From NCBI RefSeq assembly GCF_050948175.1, contig NC_135195.1:6538001-6602000 (forward strand): a stretch of DNA of 64,000 nt. The letters are read 5' to 3'. The position numbers were made by a program, and so were the translations under genes. The stretch comes from Xylocopa sonorina (taxonomy: Eukaryota > Arthropoda > Insecta > Hymenoptera > Apidae). This document shows positions 9,609 to 21,632 of the stretch, piece after piece. The stretch's first letter is position 1. Each line of letters opens with the position of its first letter. The notes beneath the pieces were generated by a model. It saw nothing but the letters and a program-made list of their open reading frames with translations. It was not told the DNA's origin and did no database searches.

Positions 9609-12600
9609 ATGGACGAAATTACAAGCTGGGAAGAAATCGAAGATGACGGTAATTTGTCTATTATTATTCCTCGAATTATGTATCAACGATATAACGTTTT
9701 ATGTTTACGTTTTCTAGAGTTTCTTAAGCAGTTTTTCAATGGTGAATCCAAAAAAGGTGATATCAATCAAGTGCTGTCAGTAGCGCAACAAATAAATAAA
9801 TTGGGACAAGGTAAATAAACAAACTTTAACATCTTACTTATAATATTATAGCGTACTACACTGTCTGTCTTTGTCATAGCCATTGAAATATTGAATGCCG
9901 AATTGCAGAAGCAAGTGTTAGCCAATCATGAGGATTTATTATCGCAAGCAACGTGGGTAGAAAAATTAGTAAGCGTACTCTCGATAATGCAGCTACATGC
10001 TCAGGTATGAACCAAATATGTATTTGCGGACATTGAAATAAAAGTAAAAATGACTTTGAATAAAAATTAATTATTATATTTCAGAGTCTTTTGTCAGCCG
10101 TTGAACGTTTACGTGGGAAAATTATTGATCCTTTTAATAGAATTGAAACACAGACAACTGTTCTAGCCAGACTTCATGAAACTTCTGATTTGTTACGAAG
10201 AGTAGCTAGAATGCAACATTTATCAAAACGTCTAAATTCTCAAATGACAAACAATGTGCAAGGACCTGATATCATCAAAGCTGCAAATAGTCTTCATGAA
10301 CTTGGTATATGAATTTAATTTTTATTACATATTTTATATATTAAGTTTACTGTACCATAAAATACAATACAAATAATCTTTATTTATAGAACAGTTAATG
10401 ATGGATACAGATCTAAATGGATTAGATGTTATTGCAGATGATCAGCAAGCTATAAAATCTCATAGAACTACAGTACAAAGAATAGCAACACACACTTTGT
10501 CTCAAGGATTACAAACAATGGATAGAACAAAAGTATATAAGTATATCATAAATTTTATGTTTTTGCCACCTATATTTAAGTTGTTCTTAATAATTTGAGG
10601 TATTTGGGTATAACCAGGACAGATAAATTCAGTTGATAACAATACGATTTTTAATTGGTATACTTTATACCTAAAAATCATAAGTAATAATGCCCATATA
10701 TAAGTACATAATTTTCAAAATAATTGTTACAACTGCTATTGCTATTACTTATAAATCAATAACATAAATAGGTCAGTACAGCTGTACAGGTGTTTCAAAA
10801 TTTGGGGATTGTTAATGGAGCTGTGGACAATATTATAGATTCTGCTTTAACCGAAATTGAGAAAATTGCTACAGAATCACTAGACGTGACTTTGGCAACG
10901 AATCAAGACCCTGGAAAGAGAGCAGCACCTGGACGAGCTGCTATTCCTTCTCCAGGATCTTCTGGAAATTTACGCACACGAATTTGGGAAAACCTTGAAA
11001 GGCTTTTTCAAGATACTCTTTATACATATTGTTTACAAGTAATTGAAACATATTTGCTTTACGTGATATGCACTGATATCTTTTCAGAATCCGCCTAATT
11101 TTAACTGTCAAGTGAATTGACGTTTAAAAAATATTTAAAACCTTCGATTTTTTAAATATTTTAAAGTTTAGACTTGTGTCTAAAATGAATGTATTTTAAA
11201 TTATATTTTATTCTTATGTATTTCAGATTGAATTGTTGCAAAGAATACTATTGGAACATCATACAAAGGGATTGGATGAATTGTCACAGAAATTTTGGAA
11301 TAAAGTAAACTCTTTACTTTCAAAAGTATTAGTTGAACGAGCACAAGGTATATGTTAATTATAGCCTATACTTTCATAATGATAATCGTATTTATTTTAC
11401 ATTTTTAGGATCGTCATTTGTTAAACAAGCATTAGAAGGTGAATATCCAAAATTCTTGAGAATATTTTTAGATTTGAGAAAGCGATTAAAAGAAAGATCA
11501 CAAAGTATTGGCATTTATAATATTGAGTAAGTGAAACGATATTTTAGATCGCATTAATTTGTGTATTTTATTTGATATAAATAGCATATTTCTTTTTTTT
11601 CAGTCACAATGTATTATTACCATTTGAAAATGCATATTTATCGCGTTCAGTATCACGATTATTAGATCCGGTACACACCATGTTTTCTGGAGAGGGATTA
11701 CCCACACAGGACGAAATTGATAGTCTCATACGAACAGTAACAAAGTAAGCTTAAATTGTGCATGTATATTTTTACCTCCATTGTTATCTATTAAACATTA
11801 ATAATTATTTTGTTCACAGTGAATTAAGTGTATCACTAGTTGATGATGGCCTTTCAACAGTAGTTGCTCGTAATGTAGGGAAAGCTATAAGACTTTTCTG
11901 TTTAAAGTGTGAACAGGGTCTACTTATGGGTGGTGAAGCTAGTCAAGTAATTGATAGTCCAACCACTGTACAACAGACAAACGTATCTCTTGCAAACCTT
12001 CTTTATTACCTTTCTAGTCAAATAACTCGTGTAATAGCAAATTTGTCTGGTTTGCCACCCGAAGGAAGTTCGGTAATTTCTGTAGCTCTTAAAGAAATAG
12101 ATACATTAACAAAAAACATTTTATCGCCATTGTTGGCGTCTATTAGTGATGCAATAGAGAGTATTATTTTAACGATGCACGATGATACGGAATTTCGAGA
12201 GTAAGTGAATGAAGTATTTTAACCCGTAAATTATATATATATGAAGAGCAAATATGTATATATATTTGTATTTATGTATAGTACAAGCAATCCTTCAGGA
12301 AAAGAGATTGGCTGCTCGCTCTATATGCGTGAACTACAAGGATTTATATTACGTTCCGTAAATACGTTTCTTGTGCCATATAAAAATCAAGCAGTAGTTG
12401 CTGAATGGTAACTAAAAAGAATAATAATTGTAGCATTCATCTTATATTTATAATATGATATGAAAGTTAATCATCATTTTAGCTGCAAGTCTGTTGCTTC
12501 ACGATGCATCGAACTTTTTGTGAGACACGCTTGTTTATTAAGACCATTGACTGATTTTGGAAGAGCCAAATTAATTGTTGATTTTAGTCAGGTATGTAAT

Positions 12601-13149
12601 AGTATGGTAGTCTCTATCTTTAAAATCTGAATTTCGTTTTCTATATTCTTATTTAGATTGAAATAGCAGTTGCTCCATTGTGTCGAGGAGGGCAACTAGG
12701 ATCATCGGAACAACAACAGTATAGAACATTACGGGCATTAAAAACGTTGCTTCCGCTTAGTCCTGATGAAATTGTTCAGAAAGTTTTAGAAGCGGATAGA
12801 GAATGTGGTGTACCTCTTTCTCTTGTACTTTTGCATTTTTTTTCTACAGCGCCTCCCGAACTAGTTTCTCCACATCAGGTACGAGAATATACATAGCTTG
12901 TATTCATAAATACTAGTAAAAATATAAATTATTACTAATTCATCAATTACTGTTAAAATGTAGAGTGCAGGTTGGTCCGTAGGTCGATTATCTCAGTGGA
13001 TGGATAAACACACAAATGAAAGAGATAGATTAGCCTTTTGTAGTGGACCACTGGAACGTTATCAATTAACAGTTAGACAACAGAACATTCCAACATTCCA
13101 TCCATTATTTCCATTAATGAAAAGATTAGCTAATTTAAATGAACATTAA
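9609..13149 (+). CDS. COG5: Conserved oligomeric Golgi complex subunit 5
   Basis: Fourteen exons join in phase to 763 aa: 9609-9648, 9718-9810, 9880-10004, 10085-10304, 10390-10532, 10772-11038, 11227-11347, 11409-11526, 11604-11744, 11820-12200, 12282-12407, 12483-12591, 12657-12878, 12964-13149. Family blocks are clear: VLANHEDLLSQATWVEKL, RIETQTTVLARLHETSDLLRR, ALEGEYPKFLRIFLDLRKRL, SLYMRELQGFI, VRHACLLRPL and WSVGRLSQWMDKH near the end. The first three are the N-terminal helical part that in COG subunits packs into the complex core. COG is a cytosolic tether on Golgi membranes for retrograde vesicles, and COG5 sits in lobe B with COG6-8. Intron 1 is only 69 nt, is a multiple of three and has no stop, so a retained-intron form would stay in frame. 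The length is slightly below that of human COG5. Confidence 0.95.
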
Positions 13150-13313
13150 AACTTGTTCACAGTTGTCTACATTACACAAAACGCTGTACGTATTCATTAA
13201 TCATTTTCTATGTTTATAGAAGAGAGTATTACATAGTGCATAAATAATTTATTGACAAAATTAAAAGAAAAAATAGTATATGTAGAAGCTCCAAGCAACA
13301 TGAGATCATATTT

Positions 13314-15126
13314 TTAATAATGTATTAGGTTTTGAATGTACATTGTCTTAGATACATAAATTCCTATGATTAGTGTAATACTTAAGTACATCGGCCAATT
13401 TATCTTACAGTTTTTTGAACTAATATATGTTGCTGGTATATCAATATCGTTTTCTTTCTGTATCTATATTGAAAAATGTATTTTAGTACTTGATCTATAA
13501 TATACATTTATTGCTAAATATTTATGTACTCACTCTTTTGGACAATGCTTTTACTTGTTTGAGTTCCTTTTCAAGAATACTGAGACATTTTTGTGTCTTC
13601 TTCAGTTCTTGTTCATAATTAGATATTTGTTCCTCAGTTAAAGGCATATCTTTATTTGCTTGTATTAAACAGTTTTTAACATACTGAAAACTAGAACCAA
13701 TAATGGCGATTTGTTTGGCTACTGTACCTAAATTAACTATTCCATTATATAGTCTAAAAAATAAACATAAAGTCAAATTTGTATCATTTAATTTTGCAAG
13801 ATCATATCACAGACGAAACGTACGTGTAAGGTAATGATTTATTGATTACACCAATACTTTGTATACTCCACTTTTTTCTATGAAACTTATGAAGATGTTC
13901 CATAAACTGAATTCTATGTGCATTAATATCTAACCCTAAATCACATAAATTGTTTTCACTTAATTTTAAAAACGTTCTGAGATTTAGCCCTTGAAAAAGA
14001 TGAGTATATTTTTCTAGATTCATTCCATATAAAATTGTATATATATCAAAATTTATAGCATTATCGTCTATATCAGTTAGTGTTGGAAACATATCTTTCC
14101 AATCTTGTATTTTAACTGTTTCAAAGGTACTTATTGCCTCCTCCTCATTAAAATTTAATAATGATAAAATCTATAATAATTATATTAATGTTAGTTTTTT
14201 GTTTTACAATAATACGCCATCTTTCAACTTACTTCATCATATCCTTTGATAGAAGCCATATCAATCGCAGTTAAATCATTATAATCGGTCATTGTAATAT
14301 CAGCTGCATTTTCCATCAATATTTTAACTATCTCTGGCTTATTAGCTATTGTTGCATACATCAATGCCTATAAAAAAGAGAATATAATTTTATTGCCATT
14401 AGTAGAAATTGTTACTTGTTTTACAGGAAGAACTTACAGTTTGTCTTCTGTTATCACATGCATTAATGTTTCTCACATACTTTAAGAGTTCTGATACAAA
14501 ATCTGGTTCTTGTGATATACAAGCATACATTAGAGCTGTCTGTCTGTTTATAGAAAAATATTATATTAATACTTTTTATTAATATACTTAAAATATTAAT
14601 ATGATATAAAAAGTACCGTTGTTTATTGCTTGCATCTGCATCAGCTTCTGCTGTAATTAATAATTTTAAACATTTTATACGTTGTTCTGTTGTACCTCTA
14701 GTAGAATTACACAGTGCCATTAGCGATGTATAGCCATCTAAAATATCATACTAGTTACATAAAATTACATAATTTTATAGAACGTTTAACATGTAACAGA
14801 ACCATGTAAAATAATTAAAATACCTTTATGTATGTTGACATCAGCCCCCTTACTTATAAGATATTCAATGATATTTATTTGTGCACTAGATGCAGCATAT
14901 AAAAGTGCGGTCCATCCACTATGAAAAAATTCGTTTACATTACGCGCTATATGTAACACAAAATTATTAGTAAAGTTTATTTTTGCTTTCAAATTTATTA
15001 TAAAGTATTATAATGCATTGATATAAAATAATTACATTCAAAATAATCATTAACAATTTCTAATTGGCCCATAGTACACGCATTTATCACATGATGTTCA
15101 GGTATTTCTTCCTCATTAATATCCAT
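13314..15126 (-). CDS. ASZ1: ASZ1/GASZ: ankyrin-repeat, SAM and leucine-zipper protein with C-terminal membrane anchor
   Basis: Eight minus-strand exons join in phase to 430 aa: 15126-15036, 14946-14824, 14737-14617, 14543-14438, 14367-14233, 14170-13824, 13753-13534, 13463-13314. Order of parts: an N-terminus starting MDINEEEIPEHHVINACTMG; ankyrin repeats (GWTALLYAASSAQINIIEYL, DGYTSLMALCNST, RQTALMYACISQ, ALMYATIANKPEIVKILMEN); a SAM domain (YGMNLEKYTHLFQGLNLRTF); a coiled/zipper stretch (EEQISNYEQELKKTQKCL, ILEKELKQV); and a final hydrophobic helix WPMYLSITLIIGIYVSKTMY. That order is diagnostic of GASZ, which anchors to the outer mitochondrial membrane in germ cells and is needed for piRNA biogenesis at nuage. 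The last exon carries the membrane anchor and is easily missed because it is only 150 nt. The gene is convergent with COG5 (164 bp between stops) and divergent from the phosphatase gene. Confidence 0.9.
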
Positions 15127-16655
15127 TTTTTTGTGTTGATCGAACGTATTAATATCCCCTAATATTAAACAATTATCAAAAGACTAACACACTCTAAGTG
15201 CATGCATATATGTACATATATGTTCATATAAGTATATAATGTATATCAGTAAAAGTAAAACAGTAAAATTTCAGTCAAAAGTTATAGGTTATACGCATAT
15301 CTTTTTACACCTTTTTTTATAAAAGTTTCATCACTTTTCAGTTCTATATCAGATGTTTGATTAATCTTTACATAGATAACATATCGTTTTACTCCGATAA
15401 TATTTATAACACAGGATTAATATATTTTCCTTTTACTCAAAGCATAACATTTAAAAACATTTTGTATCATACAAAAACCCTATATATATATATATATATA
15501 TGTGTGCTTATATTAAGTGCTACGCATAGATATATACATTTATGTTGTATATGTGCTATATTTTGGAAAAATGATCAAAACCATCAAGAAAATACTAACA
15601 ATTAAAATATGGAAATAAATACAGAAAGAACTAGCTAAAAATATAAGATATAAAGACGAAACGACACTTTATCGCAATATAATTAACCTATTAATATATA
15701 TGCGAGTAATCTATAATTAAATTATAATGGCATTTTCTTATGCACGAACGATATAATAAAACATATTTAACGTTTATAATGTGTATATATTTAATCACAC
15801 GTATTTGAATCAGCTACTAACATATAATGAAACTTTGACAACAAATCTAAGATAATTTTTACATTTTAAAGATAAATAAACAAATACTAACGAATTACAA
15901 AAATTAAATTATCTTGTCTGTATAGTAATTATTTTGTTGCGATACTGCTTTGAATATATAGTTATAATTACAGTCAGAATATACAACAGTAAGTGTACAA
16001 AAGTATAACTGAATAAGATAAAGTATTATATATGCATATATAAAATATTTAGATTTAAACTTGTACAATGTTATAATTAAAACATATATATTTACATATA
16101 AATAAATCTAACCCATGGAGGGAGAAGGGAATGTATACTATTTATCATGGTATCTACTCTGCTTAACCTATAAGCAGCAGTTACCGGACACCTGTCTAAG
16201 AGTTCGGTTGTAAATTTCTTTGTAATTAAAATTTGTATTACAACAAGAAAATTACAGTTTTATGTGTGTTTGAAAAGTAGTTAACAGTAAGTAATGTTAT
16301 TATTTTGGTAATGCATTATTATTTATGCAATATGCATATCAATAAATTGTACAATTAATTAAGACAATATAAATAATTATTTACGAATACATATTTAATA
16401 CTGTAAAATCTCATTGTCTGTACTGTTAATATTAAAATCGTCAATTTCATTTTTATAAATGATAATAATGATAGCGCACAGAAATATGAATATATTAGTG
16501 TAAATTATAGTGAAAACATAAAGGTGCAGGGCTGTATAAACAGTTCGGCGGTTTCAAGTTAACCCACGGAAAGAGACTTGTGGAAATATTTAAATTTAAA
16601 TTCGAGTTAATCAAATTAAGGCGTTTGCCTTTGTAACATATTTGCATTTTAATAG
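15127..16655. other. Divergent intergenic region between ASZ1 and the PHOSPHO gene
   Basis: 1.5 kb of very AT-rich sequence with no supported exon. A TA microsatellite lies at about 15481-15501. Promoters for both flanking genes must be here, but no TATA/Inr pair stands out. Confidence 0.45.
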
Positions 16656-17390
16656 ATGCATCGGTCTAAACTCGTCGCATTCGACTTTGATCATACGATT
16701 GCCAATGACAATACCGATATCGTGGCTCGAAAGCTGTTGCCCAAGGATAAATTGCCAGACAGTGTCAAGGATTTATATCGTTCTAATGGTTGGATTACTT
16801 ATATGGGGAAGATATTTGAATTGTTGCACAGCAATTCCATCGATATAAAACAAATTAAAAATGCTATCGCTAACATACCGATTGTGCCGGGTATTGACAC
16901 ACTACTGAAAGAATTACATTCCCGAGGTTGCGAAATCATCATTATAAGCGACTCGAATACATTATTTATTAGCGAATGGTTGAAAAGTAAAAATTTAAAT
17001 GATTTTATCATTGAAATATTTACAAATCCCGCGCAAATCGATGACAACGGTTTGATAAAACTAGATATGTATCATGTACAAAATTCTTGCAAGTTAAGTA
17101 CCGTAAATTTGTGTAAAGGACAAATTTTAGAGGATTACATAAAGAAAAGAAACGATGAAGGTGTACATTTCAATCGAATAGCGTATGTCGGAGATGGGAA
17201 AAATGATCTCTGCCCAATTTTGCGACTTTCGGAACAAGACGTAGCGTTTCCTCGAGAAGATTATACGCTTATGAAAATTTTAAACGATGCTGCAACTTAC
17301 CAGATTCCAAAAATAAATGCACGTGTATTTCCATGGAATGATGGTGTACAAATTTTAAAAATATTAGAGGAAGAATTCAGCCTTTCTTAA
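16656..17390 (+). CDS. PHOSPHO-type HAD phosphatase (pyridoxal phosphate phosphatase PHOSPHO2-like)
   Basis: A single-exon gene of 244 aa, the usual size for this family. The HAD motifs are all present: motif I DFDHT with Asp10 (nucleophile) and Asp12 (acid/base); motif II ISDSN (Ser98); the conserved Lys154 in NLCKGQ; and motif IV GDGKND (179-184), which binds Mg2+. The IVPG and NGWITYMGKIFELLH segments are typical of PHOSPHO1/2 proteins, which hydrolyse pyridoxal 5'-phosphate or phosphoethanolamine/phosphocholine in the cytosol. Which substrate this one uses cannot be told from sequence. A second ATG-initiated frame overlapping the start (16642) is a shadow. The first in-frame ATG fits the N-terminal spacing to motif I. 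An AATAAA lies at 17487-17492. Confidence 0.92.
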   Translation: MHRSKLVAFDFDHTIANDNTDIVARKLLPKDKLPDSVKDLYRSNGWITYMGKIFELLHSNSIDIKQIKNAIANIPIVPGIDTLLKELHSRGCEIIIISDSNTLFISEWLKSKNLNDFIIEIFTNPAQIDDNGLIKLDMYHVQNSCKLSTVNLCKGQILEDYIKKRNDEGVHFNRIAYVGDGKNDLCPILRLSEQDVAFPREDYTLMKILNDAATYQIPKINARVFPWNDGVQILKILEEEFSLS

Positions 17391-18727
17391 TTCCCTTTTT
17401 AATTACAATATTAATCGGCGAAAAATTTTCCGTTTTTTACCCGACATTAATTAGACTTACTAGGAAATAATACTTCTATTATCATTAATAAAAAATATGT
17501 CATAAAATGACATTCTTTACAAAACCTCTAGCGAAATATGTTAATGGATATTAAGGTATTTACGGAAATGCATCTATTAGTATATATAACTTCTTTCCAT
17601 ACCGTTTTATTCTTATATAACATTCTAAGTATATACATTTGAAAAACTAATCAATGGAAACTCGGTTTCTGAATCTAGTTTATTATACATTTTATTTGTA
17701 CATTATAACCTTACATTTTTCAAACATAATACTTCGTGTAAGGAATATTTTGTGTATATCTTCATATAGTCAAGTAATAGTTCAAGATTTGAAATTAAAT
17801 CGTTAATTATATAGCAAAAAGTACACGAAAACTTTTATAATTACAGTTTACAAATATGTATTATTTTAAGCTATTCAAAACACCATGTATTGACGTAAAT
17901 GAACTACATATGTTAAAGAGGTTTCCTCTTTATGCGTGATCACTGTATGTATGAGATTTTACGACAGAAGTATTACTCTACTTATAGTATAATATAAAAA
18001 TATAATTCACGTAAACATAAAAATAAAGAAAGTAATTATACGGATGAGAAGTTTACGAGAAACAATGCTCTGAAACATTCAAATGTTAATATTATATATA
18101 AATTTAACGTTATTTATATTGATTGATTTAATTTAACAATAATTTACATAAATTTCAGTCCCCTCTAGTCCATAAAATTTGATAATATTCAATTTTGTAT
18201 AATGACATGCGCGCGCATTATTAAGGTTAGGTTGAACTTATGATGTGCGTGATGTGTGCAATGTAGTTGCGCGTCTCTGACATTAATTATTGTCTTATTA
18301 TTGCTTGCGGGCGTCGGCGAAAATTTTACTTTTACCACGAATATATATATCAAAACAAAATTAAAAACTATATACTGATCGTTAACTGTGATTCAGAGTT
18401 GAAATTTTCGTTCACAACATAAAGGAGTACAAGTTAGTGTATCAGGTTTGGTAAGCAAATTTAGATTCTTATTAAGTGTTACAGTTATAATTATAATAAG
18501 GAGAGAACAGAATTAATCACAATATGGCAGGAATAGTATTATTTATTTTTCAATAGTGCAGTATATAATAAGAACTGTAATGAAACCGAACAATGTAATA
18601 TCATTTATGTTAAGCCAAAGCTAAAAATGTACAGAATGTAAAATTTTTAATATAATTACAATCAAATAATTACGAGAGAAAAAATCTTTAAATAGTTATC
18701 TGAACAAGTGCAAAATATACTTGTGTT
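17391..18727. other. Convergent gap between the PHOSPHO gene and the 7TM receptor
   Basis: 1.3 kb of AT-rich sequence. Apart from the phosphatase poly(A) signal, no gene or structured RNA is supported. A small GC-richer patch at 18205-18310 has no recognisable feature. Confidence 0.4.
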
Positions 18728-21040
18728 TCACTCAATAGGATGTATCCTATTTGTTGTTGTAGTACATATATTATTTTCTTGAAACTTGATCATTCTAAGA
18801 TTAAAAATATTCCGTATAACACTAAATGCTATAGCAGCTAAATAAGCGGTATTCAATAACCATTCTGGTACATGTAGTGATATAAATACTTCAATTAAAA
18901 ATGCAAGAAATAAAGGTGTCCATAACAATATTCCAAATAACAAAGATATTTTAATAGCATCGAAAAGCTTCACCATGTTTTCCAATCGATTCAATATATT
19001 TAATTCAATCTTTGTTTTGTCAAATGAAATATTATATTGATTATTTTTGTGTTGATTATTCAAGTTTTTGCTAACATTTTCTTGTTGGGTTTCCACCAAA
19101 TCCATTCTATTAGAATTGATTGTCTCTTGATTTTCATTTGGATATCTAAAATTTTGTTCAGAGATGCAAGACTCTCTGGAATCCTCAGAAATATTATAAT
19201 GCGTATCACTCATCTTACGAAGGTTACAATTGTTTAATTGCATTTCATTTGATGCTTTTAATTTTTCTAGTGTAATCAGGCAGCTTAGCTTGCCTTGTCG
19301 TTGTAAAATTGATGAAAATAAAATTGGCAGGAAATATATTACAAACACTAGCGCAAGCAAATGTAGCTTTAAAAATTGAATCGATATAAAACATTTATCT
19401 ATTTCAGCTAGCTGCATTGTTTGTAGTGCATCAACTTTTTGTTCATTTATTACAATATCTGATAGGACATTCTGCTTATTTGAAGTCAAATTATGATGTT
19501 TAAGCATTTCAGCATACATTTGAGCACTTGATATAATTGATGCATTATATTTTGTAGTTGCATTTACAATACCATCTGTGATGTCCTGGTTTTCTGTAAT
19601 ATTTATTTGTGATTCTTCGAAATCAAATTTTTCAATAATCCCTTCAGTAATTTTCTTAGTAGAATTCCCTTCTCTTGAAATATCTTTTAAATAATTAAGC
19701 ATTAAATAGTTAAACAATAATAGATCTTCATTATCTTTATCAGAATAATTGCTTAATTGTACATTACTATCAAAATCTGTATTTTTTTCTACATTGGTTA
19801 AATTGTCAGAATTTTCATGTTCTATAAATATATTTCCGATTAAAATAGAATTGTTTTTAGTATTCTTATTTTGCTGTAGAAAATTTGTATTCTTTTTAAC
19901 ATTGACCGTATCATTAGAATTTATATGTTCTAAGAATGATTTATCCTTTATCAAATTAAGTTTATCTTCAATATTTTTATGATTCTCTAGAATTTCAGTA
20001 TAAGTATCCAATTCCACATATTTTGTTACATTTTGAAGTTCAGAAATATTATGTGAAATTATATTTAGTGGAATAGTCGATGTATCATTCATTATGGAGT
20101 GAATTAAATTTTGCACTTTGGATATTATTTCATTTACTTGAGCATTTGAATTTTTTAATTTTACTAACTCTTTGTTACCAATATAGTCTTTATACAGAGG
20201 AGTAACATACATATCAGAGTCAATATTTTGTGAGAAATTTACAGATTTTGTATAACAATTATCGAGGCAAAAAATATTTTTAATTAAACATTTTATATTT
20301 TCTATATCCTTTGTAGAATTTGTCTCATAGTCAGCCAAGTATAAAAATCCTGTAACAAAGATAGGCACAATCCATTGACTTAATACAAATATGACAATAA
20401 TTTTTTTGTTCCTCTTCATACTACTATACTTAAGCACTTGTAGAATCTTCTTCACATTCTGCTTAATCATTGAAGCATTTTTGTGTTTCGATAAATTCAC
20501 TACTGAATTAGATTGTATTTCAATGTCTTCTTCACATGTGTTTCTATCCGATTGTAAAAATTTAAAACACTGGTCTTTAAGAGCAAATACATTTAAATTG
20601 CATTGCACAGAAAACATCAATAATGATACAAATGAATTTGTAAATGGAAAGAATAACATTCCATATCTAATTATCATGCCGATAACATTACATTTTGGGA
20701 TTACACTGAAATCATTTGCATCTACAGTTGTACTAACATTTTCTTTAAATTTTCCAAACTTTATCAGTTGATTCTCATTATCATTTTTTACGTTCTCCAT
20801 ATCGTTAGTTAATGAATAAGTATTATTTATTACATTACTGTTTATATAAATAATCTGTTCCATACAGTTTATGAATAATATACTTGATGTAAACATAGAA
20901 AATAATATATCAGATATGGACAAAATATATAATGGTGTATTCTTCCATTGTTTGTATTGTTTTCTCAACAAAATTAAAATTGTAGTAATACTGGATAACA
21001 GTAACATATATGCACATGTATTCAATGTTACAGAATACAT
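18728..21040 (-). CDS. Orphan rhodopsin-like 7TM receptor with a giant second extracellular loop
   Basis: An intronless 770-aa frame. Seven hydrophobic segments can be placed: TM1 ~6-26, TM2 ~37-58, TM3 ~117-151, TM4 ~213-236, TM5 ~554-580, TM6 ~696-722, TM7 ~726-748. Class-A hints: TM2 YILSISDILFS (Asp at the 2.50-like position), a Cys at the start of TM3 (Cys117), cysteines in loop 2 (CLIKNIFCLDNC), and TM6 LLWTPLF, resembling CWxP. Departures: TM3 ends QCNLNVF rather than DRY, and TM7 has IRNIF in place of NPxxY. Loop 2 is about 315 residues, Asn-rich, with a dozen or more N-x-S/T sites. Loop 1 (~57) and intracellular loop 3 (~115) are also long. I do not recognise the family; ligand and coupling are unknown. 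A non-GPCR 7TM protein remains possible. Divergent to the ZMYND11-like gene. Confidence 0.7.
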   Translation of the reverse strand: MYSVTLNTCAYMLLLSSITTILILLRKQYKQWKNTPLYILSISDILFSMFTSSILFINCMEQIIYINSNVINNTYSLTNDMENVKNDNENQLIKFGKFKENVSTTVDANDFSVIPKCNVIGMIIRYGMLFFPFTNSFVSLLMFSVQCNLNVFALKDQCFKFLQSDRNTCEEDIEIQSNSVVNLSKHKNASMIKQNVKKILQVLKYSSMKRNKKIIVIFVLSQWIVPIFVTGFLYLADYETNSTKDIENIKCLIKNIFCLDNCYTKSVNFSQNIDSDMYVTPLYKDYIGNKELVKLKNSNAQVNEIISKVQNLIHSIMNDTSTIPLNIISHNISELQNVTKYVELDTYTEILENHKNIEDKLNLIKDKSFLEHINSNDTVNVKKNTNFLQQNKNTKNNSILIGNIFIEHENSDNLTNVEKNTDFDSNVQLSNYSDKDNEDLLLFNYLMLNYLKDISREGNSTKKITEGIIEKFDFEESQINITENQDITDGIVNATTKYNASIISSAQMYAEMLKHHNLTSNKQNVLSDIVINEQKVDALQTMQLAEIDKCFISIQFLKLHLLALVFVIYFLPILFSSILQRQGKLSCLITLEKLKASNEMQLNNCNLRKMSDTHYNISEDSRESCISEQNFRYPNENQETINSNRMDLVETQQENVSKNLNNQHKNNQYNISFDKTKIELNILNRLENMVKLFDAIKISLLFGILLWTPLFLAFLIEVFISLHVPEWLLNTAYLAAIAFSVIRNIFNLRMIKFQENNICTTTTNRIHPIE

Positions 21041-21632
21041 ATTATATCTACACCCTTATTATGGTTTATATATTATAGTTCACTTGTACGTTGTCTTAAA
21101 TATAATTTTAATATTAGTAAACTTTTATTAAAAAAACTCTTTACTATTGTACCTTGTGCACTTCGGTAAAATACTACTTAGAAATCCTGCTGGTCACAAC
21201 TAAAACAAGTAGTATATTTTGATATGTTCAGCATGAGGGTATTCCAATAACTGTTACATTTAAGATATGACAAATAGTGTAACATGAGGGTATATTGATT
21301 ATCTATGTGATAATAAATGCTGGTATTGATGATACATTTCTAATGTAAAATATTCATATATACAATGCTCTTCTACAGTTAAAAATTAAATCAAAATATC
21401 AAATTTTTATTTTGGCTATAAATATACTGATAGAATTTTTATAAAAATCACCCTATATACCTATAGATATGGACTGATATTTCATTATATTAAGAACAAT
21501 TACTTCATTGATAAAATGTTTCTACTTTAAAGTATTTCTGCTTCTGTTTAATTTAAATTTGAGTTTAGTTTAATTGAAACTTGCACAAGTGTAATATTCT
21601 TTTAATATTCATTTTAGTGTTCACATATCATC
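21041..21632. promoter_or_regulatory. Divergent region between the 7TM receptor and ZMYND11-like genes
   Basis: 592 bp between two outward-pointing start codons. It is AT-rich with no obvious core promoter motif. Next to the receptor start, the minus strand reads GGGTGTAG then ATATAATATG, so a 5' UTR splice acceptor just before the ATG is possible. Confidence 0.4.

Noticed and set aside
11128..11165. AT-rich inverted repeat (TTTAAAAAATATTTAAAA with its near complement) in a COG5 intron
   Set aside because: Made only of A and T in an AT-rich intron; such pairing is expected by chance.
16642..16848. 68-aa frame overlapping the start of the PHOSPHO gene
   Set aside because: Out-of-frame shadow; the main frame has all four HAD motifs.
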